Positions 50,307 to 51,664 of a stretch of DNA of 51,664 nt are shown here, one piece after another. This stretch comes from Caldifarciminota bacterium (lineage in GTDB: Bacteria > Hydrothermota > Tepidihabitantia > SM23-42), in assembly GCA_016936155.1 (NCBI GenBank), contig JAFGPO010000154.1:1-51664 (forward strand). Direction: 5' to 3'. Positions within the stretch are counted from its first letter, which is position 1, and each line of letters starts with the position of its first letter. The translations under genes were made by a program, and so were the position numbers. Below the pieces are notes generated by a model, which was not told the origin of the DNA, ran no database searches, and saw only the letters and a list, made by a program, of their open reading frames with translations.

Positions 50307-51034
50307 TCCAGCACGGTCGCGACCACGAGATTAATGGCGCTTCCTTTTTTCACCTGGCTTCCACTCCCTGGATTCTGACGCATGACAATCCCGACGTTGT
50401 AGTCAATACTTACTTCCCATGACACATTGCCGACCGTGAACCCTTTTTCTTCAATGAGACGTTTTGCGGTAGAAAGCGATTTACCGATCAGATTAGGGAC
50501 CGATGCAGACTCGATGCCCTGGCTTAAGACCACGGCAACGACGTCGCCTCTATTGATCGGCGATCCGGCACCAGGAATCGTCCGGATGATCTTGTCTTTT
50601 TCGATCGAGGCGTGCTGTTCGGTCTTCACTTCCCCGACCTTCAAGCCCATGTTCGAAAGCAGCACTGTTGCCTCGGCCAAGCCCTGGCTGGTCAGATCCG
50701 GCAAAGATACCCGGGTCGAGCCCAGGCTGATGAACACGGTCACCGTTGATCTCGATCCCACGACCGATCCTGGCAAGGGTGTCTGCCGGCATATGAGATT
50801 GGCGGTGGTTTTTTCGCTTTCCTCCTCCCCGCCAACAACCAGGAGCAATCCCCTGGTTTCAGCAATGACCCGTGCCTGTTCAGTGGTCGATCCGACAAGA
50901 TCCGGAACCATGATATCACCGCCCGGTTTTACTGCAGGAGCGACCACAAAGAAAAATAGCACACAGATTATTATCGAGGTAAAAAGCGCGACCAAAAAAG
51001 ACATCAAAAAAACTTTACCACCGTTATAATACAT
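50303..51034 (-). CDS. PASTA domain protein without kinase (first of pair)
   Basis: This 243-aa bitopic protein is a paralogue of the next gene. It has an N-terminal helix (FLMSFLVALFTSIIICVLFF) and three PASTA domains, starting at about IMVPDLVGSTTEQARVIAE, VSLPDLTSQGLAEATVLLS and ASVPNLIGKSLSTAKRLIEE. Strong aaaggag before the ATG. It is first gene of the unit PASTA-PASTA-rpe-ffh. The likely role is sensing or anchoring at peptidoglycan; no kinase gene is in the window. Confidence 0.9.
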   Translation of the reverse strand: MYYNGGKVFLMSFLVALFTSIIICVLFFFVVAPAVKPGGDIMVPDLVGSTTEQARVIAETRGLLLVVGGEEESEKTTANLICRQTPLPGSVVGSRSTVTVFISLGSTRVSLPDLTSQGLAEATVLLSNMGLKVGEVKTEQHASIEKDKIIRTIPGAGSPINRGDVVAVVLSQGIESASVPNLIGKSLSTAKRLIEEKGFTVGNVSWEVSIDYNVGIVMRQNPGSGSQVKKGSAINLVVATVLE

Positions 51035-51193
51035 GCTTCTCCTTTCTATGAGCTTTGCTCATTGATCACTGAGATAACAGAAAGCTTACAGCGATTGCGT
51101 TCAATACCCATTAGCCGTTTACCTCCTGCAGAATCATTGATTTCTCTGTCATCTTCCTTCATCTCTGTAATCATTGTCGCTTACAGCGATAAT

Positions 51194-51282
51194 CGGAGAG
51201 GGTGGGATTTGAACCCACGATCCCGATCTCTCGGGATACACGATTTCCAATCGTGCTCCTTAGGCCGCTCGGACACCTCTCC
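51194..51282 (-). tRNA. tRNA-Ser (GGA)
   Basis: The 89-nt cloverleaf on the minus strand begins GGAGAGGTGTCCGAGCGG. The 7-bp acceptor stem pairs GGAGAGG with CCTCTCC. The anticodon stem CACGA/TCGTG holds the loop TTGGAAA, so the anticodon is GGA. A long variable arm (tcccgag / ctcggga type) confirms a class II tRNA, and the T arm GTGGGTTCAAATCCCAC is perfect. CCA is not encoded. Confidence 0.96.
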
Positions 51283-51323
51283 ACCACGATCCGAGCCGTA
51301 GCATGATGCTCCCGACAACGTAA

Positions 51324-51515
51324 CTACTGTTCTTTGTTCTTTTCGACCTTTTCTTCCTTATCATCATCAACCGGACTATCGATCTCCCTTATGCCTTTCT
51401 TGAATTCTTTGATACCCTTACCTAAACTGCGGGCAAGATCCGGTATCTTTTTCGCACCAAAAAGCAACAGGGCGATGAGCAATATAAGAAGGATCTCCTG
51501 CCAACCAATATTCAT
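51324..51515 (-). CDS. tatA: Twin-arginine translocase subunit TatA
   Basis: TatA forms the size-variable channel that exports folded Tat substrates. The 63-aa protein has a membrane helix ([20 protein letters not shown]), the family's F-G hinge, and an amphipathic helix ([20 protein letters not shown]). A charged tail follows. It has its own promoter and an AGGAG site. tatC is not in the window. No Tat signal with twin Arg was noticed among the secreted proteins here. Confidence 0.94.
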   Translation of the reverse strand: MNIGWQEILLILLIALLLFGAKKIPDLARSLGKGIKEFKKGIREIDSPVDDDKEEKVEKNKEQ

Positions 51516-51532
51516 GATTACTCCTAAACATA

Positions 51533-51560
51533 ATTATAGTGAAATTCAATAATTTGTCAA
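51533..51560 (-). promoter_or_regulatory. tatA promoter
   Basis: On the minus strand: TTGACA (51560-51555), 16-bp spacer, TATAAT (51538-51533), then a leader of about 12 nt with AGGAG before the ATG. Confidence 0.85.
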
Positions 51561-51664
51561 TGAAACCTCCTTAAAAGCAGCCTTGCCGAATCAAATGTAT
51601 GTTTTTTGGCAAATTGGTGTTGCGGTTGGTAAAAATTATTGGTTTTAAGGAGCGGGCGTCAAAA

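Noticed and set aside
51586-51664. Start of a gene at the right edge (aaggagcgggcgtcaaaa)
   Set aside because: A Shine-Dalgarno-like word is visible, but no start codon or frame can be shown before the window ends.

Overview
This 51.7 kb window is a dense, almost entirely chromosomal stretch of a Gram-negative (diderm) bacterium. LpxC and LpxD (lipid A), a Wza/Wzc-like polysaccharide export pair, type IV pilus-like minor pilins with a PilY1-like adhesin, and two secreted proteins with C-terminal FlgD/T9SS-like sorting domains point to the FCB/WOR-3 (Stahlbacteria)-like part of the tree. That placement is inferred from gene content and style; no marker tree was computed. There is no phage, IS element, CRISPR array or defence island. 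Base composition and codon use look uniform.

Layout. 1-58: 3' end of a 16S rRNA gene, not followed by tRNA or 23S. 445-3100: translation operon rpsP-khpA-trmD-rplS-rnhB-yraN, lacking rimM. 3538-6300: DMT transporter facing lpxD-lpxC and a truncated OPT transporter. 6576-10941: small membrane protein, bioY, a Memo-AMMECR1 fusion, and larB-larC for nickel-pincer cofactor synthesis. 10999-13640: ECF sigma factor with zinc-finger anti-sigma factor, and a beta-CASP nuclease. 14005-18409: Rossmann/DUF2520 protein, Ig-like lipoprotein, VWA membrane protein and a COG2426 protein. 18372-24206 (minus): TPR lipoprotein, pyrK-pyrD, S23/IVP protein, pyrF-pyrE and an MFS transporter. 24524-29087 (minus): TldD-like protease, and an M6 metalloprotease translationally coupled to a histidine kinase. 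29491-35834: minor-pilin/PilY1 operon behind a possible sigma-54 promoter. 35928-37952: hypothetical protein, Ig-like protein and ferredoxin. 38262-43596 (minus): SLBB export protein, tyrosine autokinase, FtsB-like protein, PSP1/RicT, MazG and RsmG. 43717-47572: secreted class II amidotransferase, a 40-aa symporter accessory protein with its Na+/solute symporter, and a lipoprotein. 47672-51515 (minus): two PASTA proteins, rpe, ffh, tRNA-Ser(GGA) and tatA.

Two window-wide signals stand out. First, many single genes or first genes of operons carry a near-consensus TTGAC(A/T)-16/17-TATAAT promoter. In eight of them the -10 box lies only 5-8 nt before the start codon and there is no Shine-Dalgarno sequence, which predicts leaderless mRNAs; operon-internal genes mostly use GTGA/ATGA overlaps or AGGAG sites. 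Second, the intergenic gaps are built from degenerate short-period repeats: 10-11 bp GCC-phased arrays, an 8-bp CAG/CTG inverted element in four copies, 7-mer arrays, and a twin-hairpin element whose stems covary. These repeats are the best candidates here for something not well described.
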